Part shown: piece by piece, positions 43,860-53,546 of the stretch
How positions within the stretch are numbered: the stretch's first letter is position 1
How the letters are laid out: each line of letters opens with the position of its first letter
DNA from: Nocardiopsis sp. CC223A
Lineage (GTDB): Bacteria > Actinomycetota > Actinomycetes > Streptosporangiales > Streptosporangiaceae
Length of the DNA stretch: 64,000 nt
Assembly (NCBI RefSeq): GCF_030766825.1
Contig: NZ_JASFDV010000020.1
Span: 1 to 64,000, forward strand
Direction: 5' to 3'
Position numbers and translations under genes: made by a program
Notes under the pieces: model-generated
Told to the model about the DNA's origin: nothing
What the model saw: the letters and a program-made list of their open reading frames with translations, nothing else
Databases searched by the model: none

Positions 43860-44429
43860 ATGAGTACCGAAGTGAAGCCGAGTTCCAGGGACCGGCTGCT
43901 GGAGGCCGCGGCCGCGCTCACCTACCAGGAGGGTGTCGGGATCGGCGTCGATGCGCTGTGCAAGGCGGCGGGGGTGTCCAAGCGCTCCCTGTACCAGCTG
44001 TTCGAGAGCAAGGACGAGCTGCTGGCGGCGAGCCTGCGGGAGCGCGCCGACGCCTTCGTGGCCGGGCTCCTGCCCGCGGCGGACGACGGCCGTTCGCCCC
44101 GGGAGCGGATCCTGTACGTCTTCGAGCAGGTGGAGTCGCAGTCGGCCGAGCCCGACTTCCAGGGGTGCCGGTACCTGGCCGTGCAGGTCGAGCTCAAGGA
44201 CCAGGACCACCCCGCGAGCCGGGTGGCCCACCGGGTCAAGGCGAACCTGACCGACTTCTTCCGGGCCGAGGCCGAACAGGGCGGGGCGGGCGATCCCGAC
44301 CTGCTGGCCCGCCAGCTCAGCCTGGTCTTCGACGGCGCCAGCGCCCGGGCGGGGATCCGGGCCGACCGCCTGGCCGGACTGGTCGCGCCCACGGTGATCA
44401 CCCTGCTCGACGCGGCCGGCGTGCGCTGA
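43860..44429 (+). CDS. TetR-family repressor of the 42-46 kb regulon
   Basis: 189 residues. HTH: YQEGVGIGVDALCKAAGVSK then RSLYQLFESKDELLAASL. The ligand domain has FQGCRYLAVQVELKDQDHP. It lies among four promoters carrying the same palindrome, one directly before it, so it most likely represses itself, the membrane protein, the hydrolase and the SDR. The inducer is unknown. Confidence 0.92.
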   Translation: MSTEVKPSSRDRLLEAAAALTYQEGVGIGVDALCKAAGVSKRSLYQLFESKDELLAASLRERADAFVAGLLPAADDGRSPRERILYVFEQVESQSAEPDFQGCRYLAVQVELKDQDHPASRVAHRVKANLTDFFRAEAEQGGAGDPDLLARQLSLVFDGASARAGIRADRLAGLVAPTVITLLDAAGVR

Positions 44430-44478
44430 CGCGCCCGGCCCCGGTGGCGGGGTTCGGGCCGCATGGGCTTGCATGTGG

Positions 44479-44516
44479 AAACCGGTCGGTTTACCTTGGG
44501 GGAAACCGATCGGTTT
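44479..44516. promoter_or_regulatory. Paired TetR operators before the hydrolase gene
   Basis: AAACCGGTCGGTTT (44479-44492) and AAACCGATCGGTTT (44503-44516), centres 24 bp apart, about 85 bp before the start at 44602. Confidence 0.85.
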
Positions 44517-44601
44517 CTCAAGGGATCCGTCAGTCTCCACCCCTGGGGGCGGGCCGTGTCCGGGGTCTTGAGCCGCAGCCCACGCGCAGGGAGCCAGTGA
44601 G

Positions 44602-45480
44602 ATGTCCAGTCCAGAGTCCGGACCCGCGATCCAGATCCCCGGGGTGACCTCCCACGCCCTCGCCCCGAGTGAGGGGCGCCGCGGCCGCGAGGGCGCTCTG
44701 CGCTACCTCAAGGCGGGTGCCGGCGCCCCCCTGGTCCTGCTGCACACCGTGCGCACGCAGGCCGAGCACTTCCGCTCGCTCGTCCCCCTGGTCTCGGACC
44801 GGTACACCGTGTACGCCCTCGACCTGCCGGGGATGGGCTACTCCGAGATCGTGCCCGGAGCCTCGTACGAAGAGCCGGCCATGCGCGCGGGCGTCGAACG
44901 GCTCCTCGCCGAACTCGACCTGCACGACGTGACGCTGCTCGGGGAGTCCATGGGCGCGGTGCTCGCCCTGACCGCAGCGGCCGACCTGCCGGAGCGGGTG
45001 CGGCGCGTCGTCGCGGTGAACGCGTACGACTACCGCGGCGGGATCGCCCGATCCGGCCTGCTCGCCCGTCTGGTGATCGGCGGCGTCCTCGCCCCGGGGG
45101 TGGGCCCGGTGATCGCCGGGGTGGAGCCCAGGGCCGCCCTCCGCAGGATCCTGCAAGGCGGCCTGGTCGACAAGGCCGCCCTGCGGGAGGACTACGTGGA
45201 CGAACTCCTCGAGGTGGGCGCCCGCCCCGGCTACCCGGCCGTCGCCCGGGGCGTGTACCGGAGCCTGCCGAGCCTCATCGCGGCCCGCGCGCGCTATCCG
45301 GAGGTCGAGGCCCCCGTCCACCTCGTCTACGGGGAGGGGGACTGGTCCCGGCGGTCGGACCGGGAGGCCGACAGGCGGCTGCTGCCGGCCGCCGACTTCA
45401 CCGAGGTGCCGGGGGCGGGCCACTTCATCGCCCTGGAACGCCCCGACGTGCTCGCCGACCTCCTGAACGGGGCGGCGTGA
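44602..45480 (+). CDS. Alpha/beta hydrolase
   Basis: 292 residues. The nucleophile elbow GESMG (Ser about 112), oxyanion LLHTVRTQ after the first strand, and late AGHFIALERPD give the triad. Cytosolic. Likely hydrolyses an ester, lactone or epoxide. It is under paired TetR operators; the SDR downstream has its own pair, so both are induced together. Confidence 0.9.
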   Translation: MSSPESGPAIQIPGVTSHALAPSEGRRGREGALRYLKAGAGAPLVLLHTVRTQAEHFRSLVPLVSDRYTVYALDLPGMGYSEIVPGASYEEPAMRAGVERLLAELDLHDVTLLGESMGAVLALTAAADLPERVRRVVAVNAYDYRGGIARSGLLARLVIGGVLAPGVGPVIAGVEPRAALRRILQGGLVDKAALREDYVDELLEVGARPGYPAVARGVYRSLPSLIAARARYPEVEAPVHLVYGEGDWSRRSDREADRRLLPAADFTEVPGAGHFIALERPDVLADLLNGAA

Positions 45481-45566
45481 CCTTTCGGCGCCGACCGGAC
45501 CGCCCCGGCGGCGCGAGGGGCGCGGTGTTCGTCGACCCGGGGTGATCGCGGGTGATTTGCAGTTGG

Positions 45567-45604
45567 AAACCGATCGGTTTACGGTAGGGGAAACCGATCG
45601 GTTT
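45567..45604. promoter_or_regulatory. Paired TetR operators before the SDR gene
   Basis: Two exact AAACCGATCGGTTT copies (45567-45580 and 45591-45604), centres 24 bp apart, 21 bp before the start. Confidence 0.88.
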
Positions 45605-45624
45605 TCTCATCTGCGGAGGTAGTC

Positions 45625-46326
45625 ATGACAGCGATCAAGGGCGCGAGCGTCATCGTCACCGGAGGTTCCCGGGGCATCGGCAAGGTGCTGGTCGAGGAGC
45701 TCTACGCGCGCGGCGCCGCCAAGGTCTACGCCACCGCCCGCGACCCGCGCACGGTGGGGCACCCCCACGCCGTTCCCCTGGCGCTGGAGGTCACCGACCC
45801 GGCGTCCGTGGCGGCCGCCGCCGGGCAGGCCCGCGACGTCACGATCCTGATCAACAACGCCGGCGCCGCGGCCGGGGCCTCCTACCTCGACTCGCCGATG
45901 GAGGACGTGCGCCGGGACCTGGAGACGAACTTCTACGGGCCGCTGCTGCTCACCCGGGCCTTCGCGCCGGTCATCGAGCGCAACGGTGGGGGCCACGTCC
46001 TCAACGTCCACTCCGCCCTGTCCTGGCTGGCCGACGGCACGCCCTACAGCGCCTCCAAGGCCGCCCTGTGGTCGCAGACCAACTCCCTGCGCCTGGAGCT
46101 GCTCCCGCGCGGCATCGAGGTGACCGGGCTCCACATGGCCTACGTGGACACCGACATGACGGCGGGCGTCGACGCGCCCAAGGCCGACCCCCGCGACATC
46201 GCGGTGGCCGCGCTCGACGGCGTCGAGGCCGGGGCGCACGAGGTGCTGGCCGACGACACCACCCGCTGGGTCAAGTCGCAGCTGTCCGAAGACCTGGAAG
46301 CCCTGTACGCCCAGCTGAAGAACTAG
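45625..46326 (+). CDS. Short-chain dehydrogenase/reductase
   Basis: 233 residues. Nucleotide motif TGGSRGIG, NNAG, and the catalytic YSASK with Ser in HSALSW. NADP-type oxidoreductase for an alcohol or ketone of unknown identity. GGAGGT precedes the ATG. It is the last clear member of the TetR regulon; the NmrA-like gene beyond the insertion element may have been another. Confidence 0.92.
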   Translation: MTAIKGASVIVTGGSRGIGKVLVEELYARGAAKVYATARDPRTVGHPHAVPLALEVTDPASVAAAAGQARDVTILINNAGAAAGASYLDSPMEDVRRDLETNFYGPLLLTRAFAPVIERNGGGHVLNVHSALSWLADGTPYSASKAALWSQTNSLRLELLPRGIEVTGLHMAYVDTDMTAGVDAPKADPRDIAVAALDGVEAGAHEVLADDTTRWVKSQLSEDLEALYAQLKN

Positions 46327-47708
46327 CGCGCACACCGATTTCCGAGGAGGTCTTCGTGGAGAGGAGGAACCGCCACGCAGGCTACGCCGACCATCCGGTG
46401 ACGCGGGTCACTCTCACGGAAAAGGGTATTCAGCCGCGTTCTGTCACCGTCCGGGTGCAGGATGTGGGGCGTGTTGACCATCATGGTGCAGCTGAAGCTG
46501 GCGCCGTCGCCTGAGCAGGCGGCGGCGCTGGCGGCGACCCTGCACGCGGTGAACGCCCAGGCCGACCTGGTGTCGCAGGTGGCGTTCGACACCGGCACGA
46601 CCAGGAACTTCCCGCTGCGCAAGTTGGCCTACGCCCAGGTACGGGCGGCGGGGATCGGCTCCCAAGCCGCCCAGCACGTCATCAAGAAGGTCACCGACGC
46701 CTACACCGCCCTGGCTGCCAGCATCCGCAACGGCAACCACGGCAGGCCCGGCTCCAAGCGCCGCCGGAAGGTGGAGTCCAAGCCGATCGCCTTCCGCCCC
46801 GATGCCGCCCAGCCCTATGACGCCCGCAACCTGTCCTTCGCTCTGGACGCCCGCACCATCTCCCTGTGGACCGTGCGGGGCCGGGTGAAGGGCGTGCCGT
46901 TCGTCTGCTCGCCCGAGCAGCTCAAGGTGCTGGCCGAGCACAAGCACGGCGAATCAGACCTGCTGGTCCGGGACGGCAGCTGGTACCTGCTGGTCAGTGT
47001 GACCGTCCCCGACACCCCCGAATATGAGCCGGACGGGTTCCTGGGTGTGGACCTGGGGATCGCCAACATCGCCACCACCTCCGACGGTCACATCATGGCC
47101 GGGAGGAAGTTGAACCGGTACCGCCAACGCCAGGCACGGCTCCGCGCCAAGCTCCAGAAGAAGGGCACCAAGAGCACCAAACGCCTGCTGAAGAAGCAGC
47201 GCCGCAAGGAGTCCCGCCGGGCGCGGGACGCCAACCACTGTATTTCGAAGCGCATCGTGGCCGAGGCCGAACGCACCTCGCGCGGGATCGCCCTGGAAGA
47301 CCTCACAGGCATCCGGCAGAGGGTACGGCAGAGGAAGCCCCAACGGGCCGCGCTGCACAGCTGGTCGTTTCGCCAGCTGGGAGACTTCATCTGCTACAAG
47401 GCGAAGCGTGTCGGGGTGCCGGTGGTGTTCGTGGATCCGGCGTACTCCTCGCGCGAGTGCGCCGACTGCTCCTGCGTCCACCGCCGCAACCGGATCTCCC
47501 AGGCCCGTTTCGTTTGCCGGTCGTGCGGCGTCGTTGCGCACGCCGACCGCAATGCTTCCCGTGTCCTGGCCCGCAGGGGCCAGGAGGCGTGGAACGCGGG
47601 GCGTGCATCACGCGTCCCTGACCTCCCGTAACGGGGTGTCCGGACGGAGGGGCTCACCCGGCAGCCGGTCGGGCGCCACCTCCAGCCCGGTCCTAGGGCC
47701 GGGTCAAG
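46327..47708 (+). mobile_element. TnpB-only IS605/IS1341-like insertion
   Basis: A segment between the SDR stop and the truncated NmrA gene, built around a tnpB gene with no tnpA. The ends are not resolved by eye. It is treated as an insertion because the flanking NmrA gene starts abruptly in mid-domain. Such elements usually end in a noncoding guide RNA overlapping the 3' end of tnpB. Confidence 0.55.
46462..47631 (+). CDS. tnpB: IS605-type TnpB RNA-guided nuclease
   Basis: 389 residues, close to the usual 370-410. The RuvC active site is complete: GVDLGIAN (D197), IALEDLTG (E279) and HADRNAS (D362), with the zinc ribbon CADC to CRSC (333 to 355). The region SKRRRKVESKP and a Lys/Arg-rich helix around 225-255 bind RNA. 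Intact TnpB proteins cut DNA under guidance of an element-encoded RNA. The start is ATG 46462; ATG 46483 is an alternative. Confidence 0.93.
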   Translation: MWGVLTIMVQLKLAPSPEQAAALAATLHAVNAQADLVSQVAFDTGTTRNFPLRKLAYAQVRAAGIGSQAAQHVIKKVTDAYTALAASIRNGNHGRPGSKRRRKVESKPIAFRPDAAQPYDARNLSFALDARTISLWTVRGRVKGVPFVCSPEQLKVLAEHKHGESDLLVRDGSWYLLVSVTVPDTPEYEPDGFLGVDLGIANIATTSDGHIMAGRKLNRYRQRQARLRAKLQKKGTKSTKRLLKKQRRKESRRARDANHCISKRIVAEAERTSRGIALEDLTGIRQRVRQRKPQRAALHSWSFRQLGDFICYKAKRVGVPVVFVDPAYSSRECADCSCVHRRNRISQARFVCRSCGVVAHADRNASRVLARRGQEAWNAGRASRVPDLP

Positions 47709-48479
47709 TTGATCATGAGCCTGTCCCCGTACTACACCGACGCCGTCGGCCTGATGGCCGCGGCGGCGCGGGCCCGGGGCGACATCGAGGTCTTCGTCAA
47801 CATCTCCGAGTACGAGCAGTCGTTCATGACGTTCGAGCGGATGACCGCGCCGGAGGAGGAACGGCGTGCGTCGCTCGGCGGGCTTGTCGCGCAGTGGTCG
47901 CCGCAGCAGCGGGCCCACTGGGTCGCCGAGCAGATGCTGGAGTGGTCCGGCGTCCCGACCGTCAACGTGCGGGCGGCCTTCTTCGTCGAGAACCCCATCA
48001 TGACCTGGCTGGCGCTGGGTTCGCTGGCCGACGGCGAACTGCGGCTGCCCTTCGGCGACCACCGGCTCGCGCCCGTCGCCGCCCACGACGTGGCGGAGCT
48101 GTGCGTGAAGATCCTGACCGACCCGGAGCCGCACATCTCCGAGTCCTACGCGCTCACCGGCCCGGACCTGAAGGACATGCACGGGATCGCGGAGGACTTC
48201 GGGGCCGTGCTGGGCCGGGACGTCACCTACGTCCCCGAGGACATCGAAACCTGGAACAAGACCTACGTGGACACCGCCATGGCCGGGTACCCGCACATCG
48301 CGGAGCACCTGAAGACCCTGACCCGGCTGATCGGCGGCGGAGGGTACACCGGCGCCACCGACCGGCTGGAGACCCTGCTCGGGCGCAGGCCCAAGACCGT
48401 GCGGTGGGCACTGGAGAACAACCCGCGCATCCGCAGGATCGCGGCCGGTGAGCCGCTGAGCGGCCCCGGGAGCCGCTGA
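47709..48479 (+). pseudogene. NmrA-like NAD(P)-binding protein, 5' end lost
   Basis: About 255 residues remain: MSLSPYYTDAVGLMAAAARA, FMTFERMTAPEEERRASLGG, VNVRAAFFVENPIM and the C-terminal substrate part. NmrA-family proteins start with a nucleotide-binding motif and about 70 residues that are missing here. The first codons lie right next to the insertion element, which probably removed them. It may still be translated from TTG 47709 or ATG 47715, but it could not bind the cofactor normally. Confidence 0.75.
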
Positions 48480-48485
48480 CGGCGC

Positions 48486-48517
48486 GGCCCCTCCCCGGAA
48501 GCGTTCGGGGAGGGGCC
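48486..48517. terminator. Bidirectional terminator-like hairpin
   Basis: A 12-bp perfect stem (GGCCCCTCCCCG and its complement, 8-nt loop) between the convergent NmrA-like and LacI genes. Confidence 0.75.
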
Positions 48518-48534
48518 GGGCGGGCCCGCCGCGA

Positions 48535-49629
48535 TCAGGCGGGGCGGTGGGCGGCGGTCGAGCCGCGCACGATCAGTTCCGGGGTGAACAGCAGCCGCTC
48601 GTGCCGGTGGTCCGGGTCGTCGAGCTCGGAGTTGAGCAGCCGCATCGCCGCCCGGCCCAGATCGTACTTGGGCTGGGCGATCGTGGTCAGTCCCGGGTGG
48701 ATCAGGTCGGCGAAGTCCACGTCGTCGTACCCCATCACCGAGATGTCGTCGGGCACCCGCAGGCCGCGCCGCCCCAGGCCCTTCATCAGTCCCAGGGCGA
48801 GCTGGTCGTTGGCGCACAGCACCGCGCCCGGCCGCTGGCGGGGCCCGCCCGCCAGCACCTCGTCCACGGCCCGCTCGCCCTGCCCGGGGTTGAGCTGGCC
48901 GCGTTCGACCAGCCGCACCGACGTGTCGGGGTCCAGCCCCGCCTCCGCGAACGCCGCCCGCAGCCCCTCGTGGCGCAGCCGCACCTGCTCGATGGAGAAC
49001 GGGCCCGACAGGAACGTCACCCGCTCGTGCCCCAGCCCGATCAGGTGGCGGCCGGCGATCAGGCCGCCCTCGCGGTTGTCCACGCTGACGCTGCACCCGG
49101 TGTCCTCGCCCACGTCGCCCCGGTCCAGGGCCACCCAGGCGGTGCCCTGGCGGCGCAGCCACAGCAGGTCGGACAGGTCGTCGTCGACGGGCATCACCAC
49201 CGCGCCCGCGGCGCGCTGCTCGGCGAGCAGGCGGATGTTGCGGCGCTGGCGCTCGCGCGCCTCGGCCGAGTTGAGCAGCACCACCGCCAGCCCCTGGGTG
49301 GCCGCCTCGTCCTCCACCCCGCGCGAGACCTCGGTGAAGAAGGGGTTGGTCACGTCCAGCACCAGGAGCCCCACCGAACTGCTGCGCCCCGAGCGCAGAC
49401 TGCTGCCCGAGGAGTTGCGCACGTAGTCCAGTTCGGCGATCGCCCGCTCCACCCGCTGCCGGGTGCCGGCGGCCACCCGCTCGGGCCGGTTGAGCACGTT
49501 GGAGACGGTGCCGGGGGAGACGCCCGCGTGTCTGGCGACCTCGGTGATCCCCACCTTGGGGTGGGAAGGGCTGGCACTGCTGGACAAGGGGGTCTCCCGG
49601 GTGGTCTTCGGGGGCGAGGGCCCTCGCAT
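48535..49629 (-). CDS. LacI-family regulator of rhamnose use
   Basis: 364 residues. HTH: VGITEVARHAGVSPGTVSNV then LNRPERVAAGTRQRV. The periplasmic-binding-like ligand domain has LLVLDVTNPFFTEVSRGVED, SVDNREGGLIAGRHLIGLGH and VMGYDDVDFADLIHPGLTTI. It is divergent from the rhamnose importer operon; CG-centred palindromes at 49688 and 49847 lie between them, and like sites precede the catabolic operon at 8157 and 8257. The likely inducer is rhamnose or rhamnulose. ATG 49629 has a weak ribosome site. Confidence 0.9.
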   Translation of the reverse strand: MRGPSPPKTTRETPLSSSASPSHPKVGITEVARHAGVSPGTVSNVLNRPERVAAGTRQRVERAIAELDYVRNSSGSSLRSGRSSSVGLLVLDVTNPFFTEVSRGVEDEAATQGLAVVLLNSAEARERQRRNIRLLAEQRAAGAVVMPVDDDLSDLLWLRRQGTAWVALDRGDVGEDTGCSVSVDNREGGLIAGRHLIGLGHERVTFLSGPFSIEQVRLRHEGLRAAFAEAGLDPDTSVRLVERGQLNPGQGERAVDEVLAGGPRQRPGAVLCANDQLALGLMKGLGRRGLRVPDDISVMGYDDVDFADLIHPGLTTIAQPKYDLGRAAMRLLNSELDDPDHRHERLLFTPELIVRGSTAAHRPA

Positions 49630-49687
49630 GGTATCGGCGTGTTCCCGGCCGGTCCGGGCCGCTTGTGACCCCATGGTCACACCGGGA

Positions 49688-49701
49688 TTGAAACGTGTCA
49701 A
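49688..49701. promoter_or_regulatory. LacI-type operator near the regulator gene
   Basis: TTGAAACGTGTCAA, 12 of 14 positions symmetric about CG, 59 bp upstream of the LacI start. Suits autoregulation. Confidence 0.6.
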
Positions 49702-49846
49702 TGAAACCGCTCCGGAGGGCCGCCGGGGTGTCGGATGCCGGGCGCGTGCCGCCACTCGGGTCGGCTCCGTTATGCGGTTGACACCTGGGGTTTTCTCGGT
49801 GATCCCCTTGACTCGCCGATGTGCGCCACTTAACATCCACTTCATA

Positions 49847-49860
49847 TTAAAACGTTTTTG
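49847..49860. promoter_or_regulatory. LacI-type operator before the rhamnose importer operon
   Basis: TTAAAACGTTTTTG, core AAAACGTTTT perfectly symmetric, 54 bp before the ATPase gene start. The left arm TATTAAAACG is identical to that before rhaI, which also lies 54 bp from its start. Confidence 0.75.
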
Positions 49861-49913
49861 AAGAGTTCGGCGGGGGAGGCCCCGGCGAACTCGCACCGGA
49901 GAAGGAGGGCCAC

Positions 49914-51431
49914 GTGGACCCATCGGAGGTCCCCCCGCCCCTCGCGCTGGTCGACGTCACCAAGTCCTTCGGCAGCGTCCGCGCCCTGCGCGGGCTGTCC
50001 CTGGAACTGCGCGCGGGAGAGATCCACGCCCTCGTCGGGGAGAACGGGGCGGGCAAGTCCACCCTGGTCAAGACCATCGCGGGCGTGCACCGCCCGGACA
50101 CCGGACAGATCCTGTCCGACGGGGAGCCCGCGGTCTTCGCCGCCCCCGCCGACGCCCAGCGCGCCGGGGTCGCGGTCATCTACCAGGAGCCCACGCTCTT
50201 CCCCGACCTCAGCGTCGCCGAGAACATCTTCATCGGCCGCCAGCCCCGCGCCCGCCTGGGCACCATCGACAGGGCGCGCATGCGCGCCGAGACCGCCGAG
50301 GCCTTCGCGCGCCTGGGCGTCGACATCGACCCCGACCGCCCCGCCAACGGCCTGTCCATCGCCGACCAGCAGCTGGTCGAGATCGCCAAGGCCCTCACCC
50401 GGCGGGCGCGCGTGCTCATCATGGACGAGCCCACCGCCGCCCTGTCCGGGGTCGAGGCCGAGCGGCTGTTCACCGTCGCCCGCACCCTGCGCGACGCCGG
50501 GTCGGCGCTGCTGTTCATCTCGCACCGCTTCGACGAGGTGTTCTCGCTGTGCGACCGCATCACCGTCGTCCGCGACGGCGCGTTCGTCTCCTGCGACCCC
50601 ACCGCCGACCTGGACGTCGACACCGTCGTGCGCCGCATGGTCGGCCGCGAGGTCACCAGCCTCTACCCCAAGGAGGAGGCCGAACACGGCGACGTCGTCC
50701 TGGAGGTCGAGGCACTGACCCGCACCGGCGTCTTCGCCGACGTGTCCTTCTCCGTCCGCGCCGGTGAGATCGTCGCCCTGGCCGGACTCGTCGGGGCCGG
50801 GCGCAGCGAGGTCGTCCGCGCCGTCTTCGGCGTGGACCGCTACGACGCCGGGAGCGTCCGCGTCGCCGGGGACCCCCTGCCCGCCGGCCGGCCCAAGGCG
50901 TCCATCCGCGCGGGGATGGCCCTGGTCCCCGAGGACCGGCGCCACCAGGGCCTGGTCATGGAGGAGTCCATCGGCCGCAACGCCACCTCCACCCGCCGCC
51001 GCGTGCTCAGCCGCTTCGGCCTGCTCGGCGCCCGCGCCGAACACGCCGAGGCCCGCGCGTGGGGCGAGCGCCTCAACCTCAAGTACGGCTCCCTCGACGA
51101 CGCCGTCTCCACCCTCTCCGGCGGCAACCAGCAGAAGGTCGTCCTGGCCAAGTGGCTGTCCACCGAACCCCGGGTGCTGTTCATCGACGAACCCACCCGC
51201 GGCATCGACGTCGGCACCAAGGCCGAGGTCCACCGCCTGCTGTCCACCCTGGCCGGACAGGGCCTGGCCATCGTCATGGTCTCCAGCGAACTCCCCGAGG
51301 TGCTGGGCATGGCCGACCGGGTCCTGGTCATGCACGAGGGCCGCATCACCGCCGAACTCGACCGCGCGCAGGCCGACGAGGAGTCGGTCATGTACGCGGC
51401 CACCGGACAGCGACCGAGCGAGGCCGCATGA
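49914..51431 (+). CDS. rhaT: Rhamnose ABC importer ATPase, two-domain
   Basis: 505 residues, carbohydrate-uptake-type (CUT2) ATPase with duplicated domains. Domain 1 has GENGAGKST and [11 protein letters not shown]; domain 2 has GLVGAGRSE, signature [15 protein letters not shown] and [12 protein letters not shown]. Energises sugar import with the permeases downstream. The GTG start follows GGAG. The stop overlaps the first permease start. Rhamnose specificity is inferred from the mutarotase and shared operators. Confidence 0.94.
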   Translation: MDPSEVPPPLALVDVTKSFGSVRALRGLSLELRAGEIHALVGENGAGKSTLVKTIAGVHRPDTGQILSDGEPAVFAAPADAQRAGVAVIYQEPTLFPDLSVAENIFIGRQPRARLGTIDRARMRAETAEAFARLGVDIDPDRPANGLSIADQQLVEIAKALTRRARVLIMDEPTAALSGVEAERLFTVARTLRDAGSALLFISHRFDEVFSLCDRITVVRDGAFVSCDPTADLDVDTVVRRMVGREVTSLYPKEEAEHGDVVLEVEALTRTGVFADVSFSVRAGEIVALAGLVGAGRSEVVRAVFGVDRYDAGSVRVAGDPLPAGRPKASIRAGMALVPEDRRHQGLVMEESIGRNATSTRRRVLSRFGLLGARAEHAEARAWGERLNLKYGSLDDAVSTLSGGNQQKVVLAKWLSTEPRVLFIDEPTRGIDVGTKAEVHRLLSTLAGQGLAIVMVSSELPEVLGMADRVLVMHEGRITAELDRAQADEESVMYAATGQRPSEAA

Positions 51432-52477
51432 CACACGCACCCGCCACCGCCCCCGAGTCCACGGCCGGGGCCCCGCCCGGCAACGGCGGCCGCCCGGCCC
51501 GGACCCGGCGCCGGTTCCGCGAGATCGGCGTGCTCCTGGCCGTCGTCCTGCTCATCGCGGCGACCTGGCTGCACAACCCCGGGTTCCTGTCCACCCAGGG
51601 CGTACGGGACCTCTTCCTGGGCGCCACCGTCCTGGTCATCCTCGCGATCGGCCAGTCCCTGGTGCTCATCACCCGCAACGTCGACCTGTCGGTCGGGTCG
51701 GTCCTGGGCCTGTCGGCCTTCGGCACCGCCGCGCTGTTCGCGGCCCTGCCCGGCCTGCCCGTCCCCGTCGGCATGCTCGCCGGGGCCGCCATCGGCCTGC
51801 TGTGCGGCCTGTTCAACGGCCTGCTGGTGACCACCGTCAAGGTGCCCGCCCTGGTCGTCACCCTGGGCACCCTGTACATCTACCGGGGCCTGGACCACTG
51901 GTGGGCGGGCGGCCGCCAGATCAACGCCGCCGACCTGCCCGCCGGCTTCCTCCAGCTGGGCCGCACCGGCCTGCTGGGGATCCCGCTCCCGGCCCTGACC
52001 GCCATCGCCGTCGCGATCGCCATCGGGGTGTACCTGTCCCGGTACAGCAGCGGCCGCGAACTCTACGCCATCGGCTCCAACGCCGAGGCCGCCCGCCTGT
52101 CGGGCATCCCCGCCGGGCGCCGCGTCGTGCTGGCCTTCGCCCTCAACGGCGCCCTGGCCGGCCTGGCCGGGGTCCTGTTCACCGCCCGCTACGGCACCGT
52201 CGACTCCACCGTCGGCACCGGCATGGAACTCCAGGTCGTGGCCGCGGCCGTGGTCGGCGGCGTCGCCCTCACCGGCGGCGTGGGCACCGTCTTCGGCGCC
52301 GTCCTGGGCGGCATCCTGATGACCACCATCACCGCCGCCCTGCCCATCTGGCAGATCGACCCGTTCTGGCAGCAGGCCGTCGTGGGCGTGCTCATCCTCG
52401 CCGCCATCGGCCTGGACCGGCTGCTCGCGCTCCGCACGGCGCGCAGGCTTCGAGGAGGAGGTGCCCGTGGCGCCTGA
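51428..52477 (+). CDS. rhaP: Rhamnose ABC importer permease 1
   Basis: 349 residues with about 9-10 membrane helices, a CUT2 (ribose-type) permease: [18 protein letters not shown] and the late [20 protein letters not shown]. Starts by ATGA overlap with the ATPase. Pairs with the next permease to form the channel. Confidence 0.93.
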   Translation: MTHAPATAPESTAGAPPGNGGRPARTRRRFREIGVLLAVVLLIAATWLHNPGFLSTQGVRDLFLGATVLVILAIGQSLVLITRNVDLSVGSVLGLSAFGTAALFAALPGLPVPVGMLAGAAIGLLCGLFNGLLVTTVKVPALVVTLGTLYIYRGLDHWWAGGRQINAADLPAGFLQLGRTGLLGIPLPALTAIAVAIAIGVYLSRYSSGRELYAIGSNAEAARLSGIPAGRRVVLAFALNGALAGLAGVLFTARYGTVDSTVGTGMELQVVAAAVVGGVALTGGVGTVFGAVLGGILMTTITAALPIWQIDPFWQQAVVGVLILAAIGLDRLLALRTARRLRGGGARGA

Positions 52478-53546
52478 CAACACCGTCACCGCCCCCGACC
52501 GGGAACGGCTGCGGACCACCGCGCCGCGGTCCCCGCTCCGGTCGGCGCTGTCCACGCAGGGGCTGCCCGTCCTGGGCGCGCTCATCGTCGTCGCGGCGAC
52601 CGCGGTCATGTTCGTGGACATGTTCGGCACCGCCCGCAACATCAACTTCCTGGTGCTGAGCATCGCCGCGATCGCCATGATCGCGCTGCCGATGACGCTC
52701 ATCGTCATCACCGGCGAGATCGACCTGTCGGTGGCCAGCACGCTGGCCCTGACCAGCGCCACCCTGGGCGTCCTGTGGGAGGCCGGGACACCGCTGGAGA
52801 CGGCGATCCCCCTCGCCCTGCTGCTGGGCCTGGCGCTGGGCGCCCTCAACGGGTTCCTCACCACCGTCTGCGGACTGCCGTCCCTGGCCGTCACCATCGG
52901 CACCATGGCCCTGTACCGGGGCCTGGCCTACGTCCTGCTGGGCGACCGGGCCGTCGCCAGCTACCCGCAGGACTGGGTGAGCGGGATCCGCCAGCCCTTC
53001 CCCGGCATCCCGGGGCTGCCCTGGATCGCCGTCGCGATCGGGGCCGTGGCGCTGGTGTTCGCGGTCGCGCTGCACGCCACCGCGTTCGGCCGGTCCCTGT
53101 ACGACATCGGCAACAACGACGAGGCCGCCCGGTTCACGGGTGTGCCGGTGAAGTGGACCAAGTTCTGGCTCTTCACCCTCAGCGGGGCCGTCGCCTCCGG
53201 CGCGGGCGTCCTGTGGACCCTCCAGTACGGCACCTCCCGGGCCGACACCGCGATGGGCCTGGAACTCCAGGTCGTCGCCGCGGTCCTGCTCGGCGGCGTG
53301 TCCATCTTCGGCGGCGTGGGGTCGGTGCTCGGCGTCATGTCCGGCGTGCTGATGCTCGGCGTCATCCGCAACGCCCTCCAGCTGTTCGGCATCGGCAGCG
53401 ACGTGCTCCAGGTCGTCACCGGCGCGATCCTCATCGCCTCCGTCGTCACCCCCAACATCGTGGCCCGGGTGCGCTCCCGCCGCTCGCCCGCGCCCCCCAC
53501 CGGAGCCGTGTCCGGTGGCCGTCCACTCAACGGAGAAAAGTCATGA
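52467..53546 (+). CDS. rhaQ: Rhamnose ABC importer permease 2
   Basis: 359 residues, second CUT2 permease: IVITGEIDLSVASTLALTSA and LGGVSIFGGVGSVLGVMSGV. GTG 52467 has AGGAGG 8 nt upstream; GTG 52461 is too close to it. It overlaps the first permease by 11 bp, and its stop overlaps the binding-protein start. Confidence 0.92.
   Translation: MAPDNTVTAPDRERLRTTAPRSPLRSALSTQGLPVLGALIVVAATAVMFVDMFGTARNINFLVLSIAAIAMIALPMTLIVITGEIDLSVASTLALTSATLGVLWEAGTPLETAIPLALLLGLALGALNGFLTTVCGLPSLAVTIGTMALYRGLAYVLLGDRAVASYPQDWVSGIRQPFPGIPGLPWIAVAIGAVALVFAVALHATAFGRSLYDIGNNDEAARFTGVPVKWTKFWLFTLSGAVASGAGVLWTLQYGTSRADTAMGLELQVVAAVLLGGVSIFGGVGSVLGVMSGVLMLGVIRNALQLFGIGSDVLQVVTGAILIASVVTPNIVARVRSRRSPAPPTGAVSGGRPLNGEKS

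Noticed and set aside
47700-47720. TTGAT next to the right side of the TnpB element as target motif
   Set aside because: For ISDra2-like elements the motif lies at the left end; here it is on the other side, so it is probably chance.
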